64,000 bases of DNA from Porphyrobacter sp. LM 6 (lineage in GTDB: Bacteria > Pseudomonadota > Alphaproteobacteria > Sphingomonadales > Sphingomonadaceae): assembly GCF_001720465.1 (NCBI RefSeq), contig NZ_CP017113.1, forward strand, positions 1,736,001 through 1,800,000. Reading direction: 5' to 3'. The notes under the pieces are model-generated. The model searched no databases and had not been told where the DNA came from. It was given only the letters and a program-made list of their open reading frames with translations. Numbering within the stretch: the first letter of the stretch is position 1; each line of letters begins with the position of its first letter. Below, in pieces: positions 17,320 to 26,642 of the stretch. Both the position numbers and the translations under genes were made by a program.

Positions 17320-17331
17320 ACGCTCCCATCT

Positions 17332-17411
17332 CCGTTCGTATCGAGCGGAGCGCAAAGCGCGCAGTCGAGATGCCCCTCCCGCGGTGTCTCGACTTCGCTC
17401 GACACGAACGG
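17332..17411. repeat. Intergenic palindromic repeat, CCGTTCG...CGAACGG type
   Basis: CCGTTCGTATCGAGCG (17332-17347) pairs with CGCTCGACACGAACGG (17396-17411) with one mismatch, and inside it AGTCGAGA pairs with TCTCGACT. The unit GTGTCTCGACTTCGCTCGACACGAACGG is a sequence I associate with repeats scattered between genes in sphingomonads. It fills the spacer between the enoyl-CoA hydratase and mutase genes. No open frame is associated with it. Confidence 0.75.
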
Positions 17412-17425
17412 TTAGAGGCCGAGAC

Positions 17426-19675
17426 ATGACCAACAAACCCACCCTCGAAGACTGGAACGCCCTCGCCGCCAAGGAGGTGAAGGGCCGCGACCTGACCTGG
17501 CACACGCCCGAAGGCTTCGACATCAAGCCGCTCTACACGGCGGAAGATCACGCGGGCTTCGATCCGGGCCTGCCGGGCTTTGCGCCTTTCACGCGCGGGG
17601 TGAAGGCTTCGATGTATGCGGGGCGTCCGTGGACGATCCGGCAATATGCGGGCTTCTCGACCGCCGAGGAGAGCAACGCCTTCTACCGCCGCAATCTGGC
17701 GATGGGGCAGAAGGGGCTTTCGGTCGCTTTCGACCTCGCCACCCACCGCGGCTATGACAGCGATCACCCGCGCGTCGTCGGCGATGTCGGCAAGGCGGGC
17801 GTGGCGATCGACACGGTCGCGGACATGGAAATCCTGTTCGACCAGATTCCGCTCGATAGCATGAGCGTGTCGATGACGATGAACGGCGCGGTGATCCCGG
17901 TGCTGGCCTTCTTCATCGTCGCCGCCGAACGTCAGGGCGTGTCGCAGGACAAGCTCGACGGGACCATCCAGAACGACATCCTCAAGGAGTTCATGGTCCG
18001 CAACACCTATATCTACCCGCCCGAGCCTTCGATGCGGATCATCTCCGACATCATCGCATATACCTCGGCCAACATGCCGAAGTTCAACAGCATTTCGATT
18101 TCCGGCTACCACATGCACGAGGCCGGAGCGACGGCGGTGCAGGAACTCGCCTTCACCATCGCCGATGGCAAGGAATATGCCCAGCGCGCCATGGCGGCGG
18201 GGCTCGACATCGATGCTTTCGCAGGCCGCCTGTCGTTCTTCTTCGGCATTGGCATGAACTTCTTCATGGAGATCGCCAAGCTGCGCGCCGCGCGCACGCT
18301 GTGGCACCGCGTGATGGACGGGCTGGGGGCGAAGGACGAACGCTCCAAGATGCTGCGGACCCACTGCCAGACCAGCGGCGTCTCGCTGCAAGAGCAGGAC
18401 CCCTACAACAACGTCATCCGCACCACGGTTGAGGCGATGGCTGCGGTGCTGGGCGGCACCCAGTCGCTCCACACCAACGCACTCGATGAAGCGATTGCGC
18501 TTCCCACCGATTTCAGCGCCCGTATCGCGCGCAACACGCAGCTGGTGCTGCAAGAGGAAAGCGGGATCACCTCTGTGGTCGATCCGCTCGGTGGCTCGCA
18601 TTATATCGAGGCACTGACCAAGACGCTGGTGGACGAGGCGTGGAAGCTGATCGAGGAAGTCGACGCGGCAGGCGGGATGACCGCCTTCGTCGCCACCGGC
18701 GCGCCCAAGGCCGCGATCGAGCGTGCGGCGGCGGAAAAGCAGACCAAGGTCGACAAGGGCGAAACCGTCATCGTCGGCGTCAACAAGTACCGCAAGGAAC
18801 AGGAAGACGCGCTCGAAACGCTCGAGGTCGATAACCAGAAGGTGCGCGCCGGGCAGATCGCCCGCATCGAAAAGGTGCGCGCGGGCCGCGACGAGGCCAA
18901 GTGCCGTGCGGCGTTGGCAGCGCTGACTGAAGCGGCGCGGGCCAACCCGATGACCCACCGCGAGGCCATCGTCACCGGGCGCGACGAACGCGGCATCCCG
19001 CTGCCTCCGTCGAAGATCGCCGAGCTGGAAAAGCTCGCCGATGTGAACCTGCTGGCCAAGGCGATCGAATGTGCGCGCGCCGATGCGACGCTGGGCGAGA
19101 TTTCCGCCGCGATGGAGGAGGTCTTCGGCCGCCACGATGCCACGCCTGCGCCGGTCAAGGGCGTCTATGCCAGCGCCTATGAATTCGACCGCCGCTGGGC
19201 GCAGGTGGTGGACGGGGTCGAATCCGTCGGCCGCCGTCTAGGCCGCAAGCCCCGCATCATGGTCGCCAAGATGGGCCAGGACGGCCACGACCGCGGCGCG
19301 AATGTGATCGCGAGCGCCTTCAACGACATGGGCTTCGAGGTGATCTCCGGGCCGCTGTTCCAGACGCCCTCAGAAGCGTGCGCGATGGCGCTGGCGCATG
19401 ATGTCGACGTCGTCGGCGCATCCTCCCTCGCGGCAGGCCACAAGACCCTGATCCCCGAACTGATCCGCTTGCTGCGCGAAGCCGGTCGCGGCGACATCAA
19501 GGTCACCGCCGGCGGCGTGATCCCGCCGCAGGACTACGACTTCCTGCGCGAGGCAGGGGTGCAGGGCATCTACGGCCCCGGCTCCAACGTGGTGGAATGC
19601 GCGGCGGATATCCTCGTGCTGCTCGGCCACAACATGCCGCCGCTGGGTGCGGGGCTGGACGAGGCGGCGGAGTGA
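17426..19675 (+). CDS. scpA: Methylmalonyl-CoA mutase (single-chain)
   Basis: 749 residues: an N-terminal (beta/alpha)8 catalytic domain with the [13 protein letters not shown] and substrate segment [21 protein letters not shown], then a C-terminal B12-binding domain with the DxHxxG cobalamin motif ([13 protein letters not shown]) and later [10 protein letters not shown]. This is the homodimeric type with both parts in one chain. It rearranges (R)-methylmalonyl-CoA to succinyl-CoA with adenosylcobalamin. ATG 17426 is the start although the frame is open further upstream. A four-base GTGA overlap joins it to the next gene. No MeaB/ArgK chaperone is seen in the window. Confidence 0.95.
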   Translation: MTNKPTLEDWNALAAKEVKGRDLTWHTPEGFDIKPLYTAEDHAGFDPGLPGFAPFTRGVKASMYAGRPWTIRQYAGFSTAEESNAFYRRNLAMGQKGLSVAFDLATHRGYDSDHPRVVGDVGKAGVAIDTVADMEILFDQIPLDSMSVSMTMNGAVIPVLAFFIVAAERQGVSQDKLDGTIQNDILKEFMVRNTYIYPPEPSMRIISDIIAYTSANMPKFNSISISGYHMHEAGATAVQELAFTIADGKEYAQRAMAAGLDIDAFAGRLSFFFGIGMNFFMEIAKLRAARTLWHRVMDGLGAKDERSKMLRTHCQTSGVSLQEQDPYNNVIRTTVEAMAAVLGGTQSLHTNALDEAIALPTDFSARIARNTQLVLQEESGITSVVDPLGGSHYIEALTKTLVDEAWKLIEEVDAAGGMTAFVATGAPKAAIERAAAEKQTKVDKGETVIVGVNKYRKEQEDALETLEVDNQKVRAGQIARIEKVRAGRDEAKCRAALAALTEAARANPMTHREAIVTGRDERGIPLPPSKIAELEKLADVNLLAKAIECARADATLGEISAAMEEVFGRHDATPAPVKGVYASAYEFDRRWAQVVDGVESVGRRLGRKPRIMVAKMGQDGHDRGANVIASAFNDMGFEVISGPLFQTPSEACAMALAHDVDVVGASSLAAGHKTLIPELIRLLREAGRGDIKVTAGGVIPPQDYDFLREAGVQGIYGPGSNVVECAADILVLLGHNMPPLGAGLDEAAE

Positions 19676-20526
19676 GCCGCGCCGGTCTTGCCTTTGCCTG
19701 TCTGGCGATGGCGCTGACCGGCCCCGTCTCGGCGCAATCGCCCGCACCCCAGCCGCTGACCATCGGCGAGACCGTCACCCTCGAAGCCCTTGGACAGAGC
19801 CGCGCGGTCAACATCGTGCTTCCGCCCGACTACGCCAATGACCCCGACAAGCGCTGGCCGGTGGTCTACCAGCTCGATGGCGCTCTCGGCCAAGACCTGA
19901 TGATGGGCGCTGGCCTGATGCGCTGGGGCGCGCTTTGGGGGCGCAGTGCGGATGCGATTGTCGTCGGGATCGAAACGAAGGACCGCCAGCGCGAACTGCT
20001 TCCGCCGACCGGCGATGCGGCGGAGCAAAAGCGCTATCCCACCGCAGGCGAAAGCACAGCCTTCCGCGCGTGGCTGGCCGGGACGGTCAAGCCGATGGTC
20101 GAGGCCCGCTACCGCACCGATGGCCGCGCGTTCCTTGTGGGTGAGAGCGCGGCGGGGTATTTCGTGGTCGAAACCTGGGCCGAGATGCCGCGTCTCTTCA
20201 CCGGCTACGCCGCGATTTCGCCCAGCCTTCAATGGGATTTCGAGGCTCTGAGCCGCCGCGCCTTTGGCGAGGGTCAACGTCCGCCGCTCTACCTCAGCCT
20301 CGCCGACGAGGGCGGGGCGACCGAAACGGGCATGATGCGCCTACTCGGGGCGCTGTCGCCGAGCCAGCCCTATTGCTTCTCCGACCGCCGCACCGAACTG
20401 CACCACGCCACCGCCCTCCACGGCCTGCTGCCCGAAGCGCTGCAATATCTCCTGCCCACCAAGGCGGATTGGCTAGAGGAATACGGCATGGTGCTGCGCT
20501 GCGAACAGCGGGGCGGGGCGCGGTGA
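19672..20526 (+). CDS. Exported alpha/beta-hydrolase, putative esterase (esterase D/Fes-like)
   Basis: 284 residues starting at GTG 19672, which overlaps the mutase stop. Signal peptide to about residue 25 (MALTGPVSA). Serine-hydrolase core: oxyanion region [11 protein letters not shown], nucleophile elbow [12 protein letters not shown] (GESAAG), and late catalytic residues around [10 protein letters not shown]. The [21 protein letters not shown] opening resembles PF00756 esterases that act on peptides or esters. It is exported, so a role in scavenging an outside substrate is possible; it is not an obvious member of the propionate pathway despite the coupling. Confidence 0.75.
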   Translation: MSRAGLAFACLAMALTGPVSAQSPAPQPLTIGETVTLEALGQSRAVNIVLPPDYANDPDKRWPVVYQLDGALGQDLMMGAGLMRWGALWGRSADAIVVGIETKDRQRELLPPTGDAAEQKRYPTAGESTAFRAWLAGTVKPMVEARYRTDGRAFLVGESAAGYFVVETWAEMPRLFTGYAAISPSLQWDFEALSRRAFGEGQRPPLYLSLADEGGATETGMMRLLGALSPSQPYCFSDRRTELHHATALHGLLPEALQYLLPTKADWLEEYGMVLRCEQRGGAR

Positions 20527-20966
20527 AGGGTCTCGCCGCGTTGCTGTTGGTGACGGCCATCGCAGCGCCATCCTCCGCCATCGCATGCAGTGTTTCTCCT
20601 TCGCCCGAAATCCGCGCCGAGCAATTCAAGAACGACGCCCGCAACCGCCGGGTCAAGGGGCACTTCGTCGTCACCGAAACGCTGATCGCGCCAAGCGAGT
20701 ATGGTGGGCGGGGGATTATCCGCGGCCGGATCGAAACCGGGCGCGGCACGCACTGGGACGTATGGGTCGACTACGACCAATTCATGATCGACTGCGTCTA
20801 CTTCTTTGCGCCGACGATCGATGCGACCGGCACATTCTGGATCGCCCGGACCAAGGTCGATGGGCGTTACGAGATACGGCTGTGGGAAGGCGAATACACC
20901 GCCGAAGCACTGGCACGCTACCGGCGCGAACAGGAACAGGCCGACACACCGACCCCAGCGCCGTAA
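20523..20966 (+). CDS. Exported hypothetical protein, 147 aa
   Basis: Starts at GTG 20523, overlapping the esterase stop (GTGA). Signal peptide [21 protein letters not shown], possibly a lipoprotein-like SAIACS. The mature part contains HFVVTETLIAPSEYGGRG and GTFWIARTKVDGRYEIRLWEGEY, with a C-terminal proline-rich tail. Two cysteines (C in IACS and IDCVYFF) might pair. I do not recognise a family. Confidence 0.65.
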   Translation: MKGLAALLLVTAIAAPSSAIACSVSPSPEIRAEQFKNDARNRRVKGHFVVTETLIAPSEYGGRGIIRGRIETGRGTHWDVWVDYDQFMIDCVYFFAPTIDATGTFWIARTKVDGRYEIRLWEGEYTAEALARYRREQEQADTPTPAP

Positions 20967-21144
20967 GCCTGGGTTTTTCCCAAGTCGAACCGCTCTGGCG
21001 TCTCACCCCGACCAATAAGGCCAAGCTGGACAAGGCAGCGCCGAGTCTCGTTAGCGGGGCCATGCCTTACCTCCGCCACTTTTGACGATTAGGTCACCGC
21101 CCACGGGTCGCATTTCCGCAATGAATCAATGGGGGGAATGCAAC

Positions 21145-21612
21145 ATGAAAATCACTGCAATGGGTAAAGCGCTGGCGGCTGCCGGGGCTCTTGGTCTGGG
21201 TGTGGTTCTCGCACCGGTCGCAGCGCAGGCGCAAGATAGCGCCGCTGCGAAGCCGGCCGAAGAGGTGACGTGGGCGCGGGTCGTGATGACGCGCTTCCAT
21301 GTCGGCAAGCGTGACCGTGGTATCGAGATCATCAAGGACTACTTTGCTAAGGCCGATGCCATGGCAGGCACGGGTTCGGGCATCCACGGGATCCACCTCG
21401 ACACCGGCGCATGGGACATGATCTACGTCTTCCCGATGAAGGGCGGGCCGGGCGAGATGGCCGAGCGCAATTCGCCCGAAGGCGCCAAGTGGATGGAGCA
21501 GATGGTCAAGCTCGCCGGCAGCAAGGAAGCCGCCGAAAAGATCATCGCCGAGTTCGATACGCTGGTGGCCCAGCAGATCACCGAAGTCGGCCACGCGCAC
21601 AGCGACCATTGA
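21145..21612 (+). CDS. Exported hypothetical protein, 155 aa
   Basis: ATG 21145 is preceded by GGGGGAA and gives a signal peptide (MKITAMGKALAAAGALGLGV to VAAQAQD). The mature portion (VTWARVVMTRFHVGKRDRGIEIIKDYFAK ... WDMIYVFPMKGGPGEMAERNSPEG) resembles a dimeric alpha/beta-barrel or ABM-like fold by its RFHV opening and WMEQMVKLAG helix, but I cannot name it. His-rich C-terminus (GHAHSDH) could bind a metal. It is set apart from the upstream gene by 178 bp, which contain no gene. Confidence 0.65.
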   Translation: MKITAMGKALAAAGALGLGVVLAPVAAQAQDSAAAKPAEEVTWARVVMTRFHVGKRDRGIEIIKDYFAKADAMAGTGSGIHGIHLDTGAWDMIYVFPMKGGPGEMAERNSPEGAKWMEQMVKLAGSKEAAEKIIAEFDTLVAQQITEVGHAHSDH

Positions 21613-21700
21613 TGCGCACAGCCACAAATCTGTCAGGTTGATACATGGCTCCGGGGGCGGCATAGGCGGGTAAGGCCTGTAATGCCCTCGGAGGTTCAGC

Positions 21701-23755
21701 TTGTTCTCGAAAATCCTGATTGCCAACCGCGGCGAGATCGCCTGCCGGGTCATCACAACGGCCCGCAAGATGGGGATCAAGACTGTCGCGGTCTATTCCG
21801 ATGCCGATGCCCGCGCGCCCTTCGTCGCGATGGCTGACGAGTCGGTGCATATTGGCCCCTCGCCTGCGGCCGAGAGCTACCTGATCGCCGACAAGATCAT
21901 CGCCGCCTGCAAGCAGACCGGGGCAGAGGCCGTGCACCCGGGCTACGGTTTCCTCTCAGAGCGCACGAGCTTCGCCGAGGCGCTGGCGAAGGAAGGCATC
22001 GCTTTCATCGGCCCGCCGGTCGGTGCGATTGCCGCGATGGGCGACAAGATCGAATCCAAGAAGCTCGCCAAGGAAGCGGGCGTCAACGTGGTCCCCGGCT
22101 TTGTTGGCGAGATCGAGGATACCGAACACGCGGTGCGCATCTCGAACGAGATCGGCTACCCGGTGATGATGAAGGCCAGCGCCGGCGGCGGGGGCAAGGG
22201 GATGCGCCTTGCCTACAACGAGGCCGACGTGCGCGAGGGCTTTGAAAGCGTGAAGCGCGAAGGCCTCAACAGCTTTGGCGATGACCGCGTCTTCATCGAG
22301 AAGTTCATCCTCAACCCGCGCCACATCGAAATCCAGATCCTCGGCGACCAGCACGGCAACATCCTGTACCTCAACGAGCGTGAATGCTCGATCCAGCGCC
22401 GCCACCAGAAGGTGGTCGAGGAAGCGCCGTCGCCCTTCGTCACGCCCAAGATGAGGAAGGCGATGGGCGAGCAATGCGTCGCTCTGGCGCGCGCAGTGGG
22501 GTATTACTCGGCGGGCACGGTCGAGCTGATCGTCAGCGGCGCAGACCCGACGGGGGAGAGCTTCTACTTCCTCGAAATGAACACCCGGCTTCAGGTCGAA
22601 CACCCCGTCACCGAAGCGATCACCGGCATCGACCTCGTCGAGCAGATGATCCGCGTGGCGGCGGGCGAGAAGCTTGCGATGACGCAGGACGATATCGGGA
22701 TCGACGGCTGGGCGATCGAAAACCGCGTTTACGCCGAAGACCCCTATCGCGGCTTCCTGCCATCGACCGGGCGGCTGGTGCATTATGCCCCGCCGATCTC
22801 CGGCTGGAGCGAGGACGAAACCGTTGCCGGCAAGGCGCGCCGCGGTGTCGCGCATGGCGCAGGCTCGGTGCGGGTCGATGACGGGGTCTACGAAGGCGGC
22901 GAAGTCTCGCGCTTCTACGACCCGATGATCGCCAAGCTGATCACCTGGGCCCCGACCCGCGACGCGGCGGCGGACTTGCAGATCGAGGCGCTCGACAAGT
23001 TCCGGATCAAGGGGCTTGGCCACAACGTCGATTTCCTCAGCGCAATCATGCAGCACCCGCGCTTCCGTTCGGGCGAGCTGACCACCGGCTTTATCGCCGA
23101 GGAGTATCCCGAAGGCTTCCACGGCGCGGCGACCTCGGACGAGGTGAAGCGCATTCTCGCGGCTGTCTGCGCGGGCAACGAGTTCTCGCTCCAGTCGCGC
23201 GCGCGGCGGATCACCGGGCAGCTCGATGAACCGCAGCCGGTGACAAGCGAATGGCTGGTGAAGATCGGCGACGAACGTTTCGAAGTGACGCTGGGCGAAG
23301 GCCACGCGCTGGTCAACGGCGTGCGGGTCGAAGGCACCTGCAACTGGCTCCCGGGCATGGTGCAGGCCGAAGCGACGGGCAAGATCGGCGACGGGCCGGA
23401 GCACCGCCTCGGCCTGATCGTCGAGCGGGTTGGCAACCAGTGGAAGGTCACCACGCACGGCGCAGCGCACACCGCGCTGGCGCTGCCGCTGCGGCTTGCA
23501 CGGCACGAATCGCTGATGCTCGAAAAGATCCCGCCCGATCTCTCGCGCTTCCTGATTTGCCCGATGCCGGGGATGCTGGTGAAGCTGCACGTTGCCGAGG
23601 GTGAGACCGTGCAGCCGGGCCAGCCGCTCGCCACCGTCGAGGCGATGAAGATGGAGAACATCCTGCGCGCCGAAAAGGAAGGCGTGATCGCCAAGATCAA
23701 CGCGGCCGAGGGCGAGAGCCTTGCCGTTGATGCGGTGATTCTCGAACTCGAATAG
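21701..23755 (+). CDS. pccA: Acetyl/propionyl-CoA carboxylase alpha subunit (biotin carboxylase + biotin carrier)
   Basis: 684 residues. Biotin carboxylase domain with ATP-grasp segments (MMKASAGGGGKGMRLAY, ECSIQRRHQKVVEEAPS, FLEMNTRLQVEHPVTEAITG), a BT-type middle region and a C-terminal biotinyl domain with MEAMKMENIL; the biotinylated lysine is about K650. It carboxylates biotin and works with PccB. The start is TTG 21701, strongly supported by GGAGG six bases upstream and by the canonical FSKILIANRGEIACRV beginning. Confidence 0.93.
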   Translation: MFSKILIANRGEIACRVITTARKMGIKTVAVYSDADARAPFVAMADESVHIGPSPAAESYLIADKIIAACKQTGAEAVHPGYGFLSERTSFAEALAKEGIAFIGPPVGAIAAMGDKIESKKLAKEAGVNVVPGFVGEIEDTEHAVRISNEIGYPVMMKASAGGGGKGMRLAYNEADVREGFESVKREGLNSFGDDRVFIEKFILNPRHIEIQILGDQHGNILYLNERECSIQRRHQKVVEEAPSPFVTPKMRKAMGEQCVALARAVGYYSAGTVELIVSGADPTGESFYFLEMNTRLQVEHPVTEAITGIDLVEQMIRVAAGEKLAMTQDDIGIDGWAIENRVYAEDPYRGFLPSTGRLVHYAPPISGWSEDETVAGKARRGVAHGAGSVRVDDGVYEGGEVSRFYDPMIAKLITWAPTRDAAADLQIEALDKFRIKGLGHNVDFLSAIMQHPRFRSGELTTGFIAEEYPEGFHGAATSDEVKRILAAVCAGNEFSLQSRARRITGQLDEPQPVTSEWLVKIGDERFEVTLGEGHALVNGVRVEGTCNWLPGMVQAEATGKIGDGPEHRLGLIVERVGNQWKVTTHGAAHTALALPLRLARHESLMLEKIPPDLSRFLICPMPGMLVKLHVAEGETVQPGQPLATVEAMKMENILRAEKEGVIAKINAAEGESLAVDAVILELE

Positions 23756-23947
23756 TGGCCTATGCCAGCATGGAATTGTGTTGACCGCAGTCTGCGGTCA
23801 CACATCCATGCGTCAACTCGGAATGTTGCTACGGGTCAGGGCAAGGATATTGCCAAACCAGTTGTAATTTTGCGGCAATCTGGCGCTTTCCGGCACGATG
23901 TGCATCTTCCTACTATCCTACGCCCCCCAAGGTAGGAGACACTTGCC

Positions 23948-24004
23948 ATGCCGAGTCGCGGTATCCTCCGCGCTCGCCGATTGAATCTCAGTGGGAGGAT
24001 TTGA
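23948..24004 (+). CDS. Possible 18-aa upstream ORF
   Basis: ATG 23948 follows AGGAG at good spacing and runs to TGA 24002-24004 (MPSRGILRARRLNLSGRI), ending three bases before the ATG of the next gene. It is strongly basic. This could be a leader peptide coupling translation into the downstream gene or chance. The rest of the 251-bp spacer 23756-24006 shows no gene. Confidence 0.25.
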   Translation: MPSRGILRARRLNLSGRI

Positions 24005-24006
24005 TC

Positions 24007-24288
24007 ATGGCACATACCGGAACCGGGTTCTTCGACCGGAAGGGCAATTTCTTCAAAACCGCGCGCGAGGCGACGGTGAGCGATATCGCCGGGCTGCTGG
24101 GCCAGATCGGCGAGGGCGAAAGCCTCGCTCCGGGCATCGCCTATATGCTGATGGAGCGCCGCGCCGATATCGAGCGCCTTTTCGCCGAGCATGACGCGAT
24201 GCTGGCCGAAGAGGCCGCGCAAAAGGCCGCGCGTGAAGCTGAAACCCCCGACAACGTCGCCAAACTGCCGGGCCGTCCGGCGGCCTGA
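24007..24288 (+). CDS. Hypothetical protein, 93 aa
   Basis: ATG 24007 has GGAGG upstream. Begins MAHTGTGFFDRKGNFFKTAREATVSDIAGLLGQ, then an acidic helix-rich part (MLAEEAAQKAAREAE) and a basic/Pro end. No signal or membrane segment. I recognise no named family. It runs toward the convergent GNAT gene (stop at 24296). Confidence 0.6.
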   Translation: MAHTGTGFFDRKGNFFKTAREATVSDIAGLLGQIGEGESLAPGIAYMLMERRADIERLFAEHDAMLAEEAAQKAAREAETPDNVAKLPGRPAA

Positions 24289-24295
24289 GCGCGCG

Positions 24296-24754
24296 CTAAT
24301 CCAGCCTCAGATGGAGGCACTGGTTGAAGTCGGTCAGCACGTAGTCGGCAAACGCCTCGCCATTCACGAACCCGCGCCGCCGGTAGAGCGCCAGCACCGG
24401 TTCGAACGCGGGACCACTCCCCGTCTCGAGGCTCAGCACTGACAGGCCCTGTGCTTGCGCATCAGCAATAATCGTCTCCAGCAAGGCTGCTGCCAGCCCG
24501 CGCCGCAGGAAATCGGGATGGGTGCGCATCGACTTCACTTCGCCGCGCGCGGCATCGAGCCGCTTGAGAGCGCCGATCGCGGCTACCTGCCCGTCGATCT
24601 CCACCGCCCATACCTTCACCCCGTCTGCCTGCAAGCCGCTGAGATCGAGCGCAAAGCTCAGCCCCGGCGGTGATCCTGCGATCATCGCGCGCTGGTGGAA
24701 GGCGACGAGATCCCGAACGCGGGGGTCGGCGAGATCGGCGAGGGCGATGCGCAC
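24296..24754 (-). CDS. GNAT family N-acetyltransferase
   Basis: 152 residues from GTG 24754. Acetyl-CoA-binding motif A is visible in MRTHPDFLRRGLAAALLETII (RRGLAAA), with SLETGSG and YRRRGF in the C-terminal half. It acetylates an amine; the substrate cannot be told. It starts two bases downstream of the cyclase stop (24757), so it is the last gene of the aroK-aroB-cyclase run. The track frame extends upstream to 25033, but the longer start would overlap the cyclase widely. Confidence 0.8.
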   Translation of the reverse strand: MRIALADLADPRVRDLVAFHQRAMIAGSPPGLSFALDLSGLQADGVKVWAVEIDGQVAAIGALKRLDAARGEVKSMRTHPDFLRRGLAAALLETIIADAQAQGLSVLSLETGSGPAFEPVLALYRRRGFVNGEAFADYVLTDFNQCLHLRLD

Positions 24755-24756
24755 GC

Positions 24757-25527
24757 CTATTCGTCCACCATCGCCACCGCGCGGATCCAGCCGGCGCTGG
24801 CGCGCTCGATCTTCACGGGAAAGCAGCTCACCATGAAGCCGTGCGGCGGCAGGCTGTCGAGGTTCGCCAGCTTTTCGATCTGGTAATAGGGCCGGATGCG
24901 CCCGGCCTTGTGGCCTTCCCAGATGATCGCAGGATCGCGGGTTTCGGCCCAGCGCTTGGCGGTGTGGCTGAAGGGCGCGTCCCAACTCCAGGCATCGGTG
25001 CCGACGACCTCGACGCCGCGTTCGGTGAGCCATAAGGTCGCCTCCGCGCCGAGGCCCACGCCCTGATCGGTGAAATTGTCGGTGCCATATACCGCGCCGG
25101 ACTGCACCAGCACGATATCGAGCGGCTGGAGGGTATGGCCGATCCGCGTCAGCTCCGCCTCGACTTCGGCGGCGCTCACCACATGGCCGTGGGGGAGGTG
25201 CGAGAAGTCGAGCTTCACGCCCGGACGGAAGAAGCGATCAAGCGGCGCTTCGTCGATACTCGGGGCGGGGCTTGCGCCGCTATCCGTGGTCGAATGGAAG
25301 TGCCACGGCGCATCCATGTGGGTGCCGTTGTGGGTCGATAGCTCGACGAATTCGACCGCCCAGCCTTCGCCATCGGGCAGGTCTTCGCGGGTCAGACCGG
25401 GGAAAAACATCGCGATTTGCTCCCACGTGCTCTCGTGGGTCATGTAGGTGACCTTGGGCCGCATCACCTCGGGATCGGAGATCACGGCGTTGGTGATCGG
25501 GATCGAGAGGTCGACGAAGCGGGTCAT
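24757..25527 (-). CDS. Cyclase family protein (kynurenine formamidase-like)
   Basis: 256 residues. The metal-binding motif HNGTHMDAPWHF (HxGTHxDxPxH) identifies the PF04199 cyclase family, which includes kynurenine formamidase and polyketide cyclases; LSIPITNAV and VEFVELSTHNG lead into it, with DAWSWDAPF at the C-terminal half. Function beyond a metal-dependent hydrolase is not resolved; it is larger than typical KynB (about 210 aa). Four-base ATGA overlap with aroB upstream. Confidence 0.8.
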   Translation of the reverse strand: MTRFVDLSIPITNAVISDPEVMRPKVTYMTHESTWEQIAMFFPGLTREDLPDGEGWAVEFVELSTHNGTHMDAPWHFHSTTDSGASPAPSIDEAPLDRFFRPGVKLDFSHLPHGHVVSAAEVEAELTRIGHTLQPLDIVLVQSGAVYGTDNFTDQGVGLGAEATLWLTERGVEVVGTDAWSWDAPFSHTAKRWAETRDPAIIWEGHKAGRIRPYYQIEKLANLDSLPPHGFMVSCFPVKIERASAGWIRAVAMVDE

Positions 25528-26642
25528 GCGGCCAGTTCTCCATCAAGGAAGGCGGCGATATCGGTCAGATCGACATCGCGCGCGACGTAAGCCTCGCCCA
25601 GTCGCCGCAGCAGCAGGAAGGGCAGGGTGGTGCCTTCGGCCTTCTTGTCATGGCGCATGTGATCGACGAGCGCCGCGCCGACGCAGGTCAGGCCGAGTGC
25701 GGCGAGGCTGGCGGGTAGGCCTGCCGCGGCAATCGCTGTCTCGGCCCGATCCGCATCGGCGGCTGAAATCTCGCCCCGGTGTGCCGAATATTTTGCGGCC
25801 AGCACCATGCCCATCGCCACCGCCTCGCCGTGCAGCAGGCGGTCGGAAAAGCCGGTCTCGGCCTCGAGCGCATGGCCGAAGGTGTGCCCGAGGTTCAGCA
25901 GCGCGCGGCGATCTTCGGTCTCCCGCTCGTCCTCGGCGACAATTCTGGCCTTCATGGCGATGCTCGTAGCGATGGCGTGTTCGAGCGCGGCCGGATCGCG
26001 CGCCAGCACCTTTTCGACGTTCGCTTCGAGCCACGCGAAGAACGCCGCGTCGCCGAGTAGGCCATATTTCAGCACCTCGGCAAAACCTGCGCGCATTTCG
26101 CGGGGGGGCAGGGTGGCGAGCACCATCGGGTCGATCAGCACCAGCGAGGGCTGGTGGAACGCGCCGATCAGGTTCTTGCCTGCCCGAGTGTTGATCGCAG
26201 TCTTCCCGCCGACCGAGCTGTCGACCTGTGCGAGCAGCGTGGTGGGCAATTGTACGAAACCACAGCCGCGCTTGGTCACCGCGCAGGCAAAGCCGACCAG
26301 ATCGCCAACCACCCCGCCGCCTAGCGCAAAGACATGGTCCTTGCGGGTCACGCCTTGTGCCAGCAACCAGTCCGTCAGCTGTTCGAGCACGGCCCAGCTC
26401 TTGGCATCCTCGCCTGGCTCGACCACGAACCATTCGGCTGCAAAGCCGGCTGCGGCGAGGTGCGCGTTGACACGCTCGCCAAACAGCCGGTGGGTGTTGG
26501 CATCGGCCACAAAGGGCACCGCGCGGCCGCCCGCATAGGGTTTGAAGAAAGGCGCGGCCGCCTCGGTCAGGCGGGCCAGCAGGCCTTCCTCGATCACCAC
26601 CTCATAGGCGCGCCCGGCCAGCGCGACGGGAATTACAGCCAT
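25524..26642 (-). CDS. aroB: 3-Dehydroquinate synthase
   Basis: 372 residues. NAD-binding GGGVVGDLVGFA, substrate segment RGCGFVQLPTTLLAQVDSSVGGKTAIN, and the zinc ligand region with LNLGHTFGHALE and LLHGEAVAMGM. It converts DAHP to 3-dehydroquinate, step two of the shikimate pathway. It overlaps aroK by 10 bp and the cyclase by 4 bp, indicating one operon in the order aroK-aroB-cyclase-GNAT. Confidence 0.95.
   Translation of the reverse strand: MAVIPVALAGRAYEVVIEEGLLARLTEAAAPFFKPYAGGRAVPFVADANTHRLFGERVNAHLAAAGFAAEWFVVEPGEDAKSWAVLEQLTDWLLAQGVTRKDHVFALGGGVVGDLVGFACAVTKRGCGFVQLPTTLLAQVDSSVGGKTAINTRAGKNLIGAFHQPSLVLIDPMVLATLPPREMRAGFAEVLKYGLLGDAAFFAWLEANVEKVLARDPAALEHAIATSIAMKARIVAEDERETEDRRALLNLGHTFGHALEAETGFSDRLLHGEAVAMGMVLAAKYSAHRGEISAADADRAETAIAAAGLPASLAALGLTCVGAALVDHMRHDKKAEGTTLPFLLLRRLGEAYVARDVDLTDIAAFLDGELAA

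Noticed and set aside
17306..19135. Long minus-strand frame opposite the methylmalonyl-CoA mutase
   Set aside because: Codon-bias shadow; the plus strand has full mutase and B12 motifs.
21956..23590. Long minus-strand frame opposite pccA
   Set aside because: Shadow of a strongly conserved biotin carboxylase; no recognisable protein.
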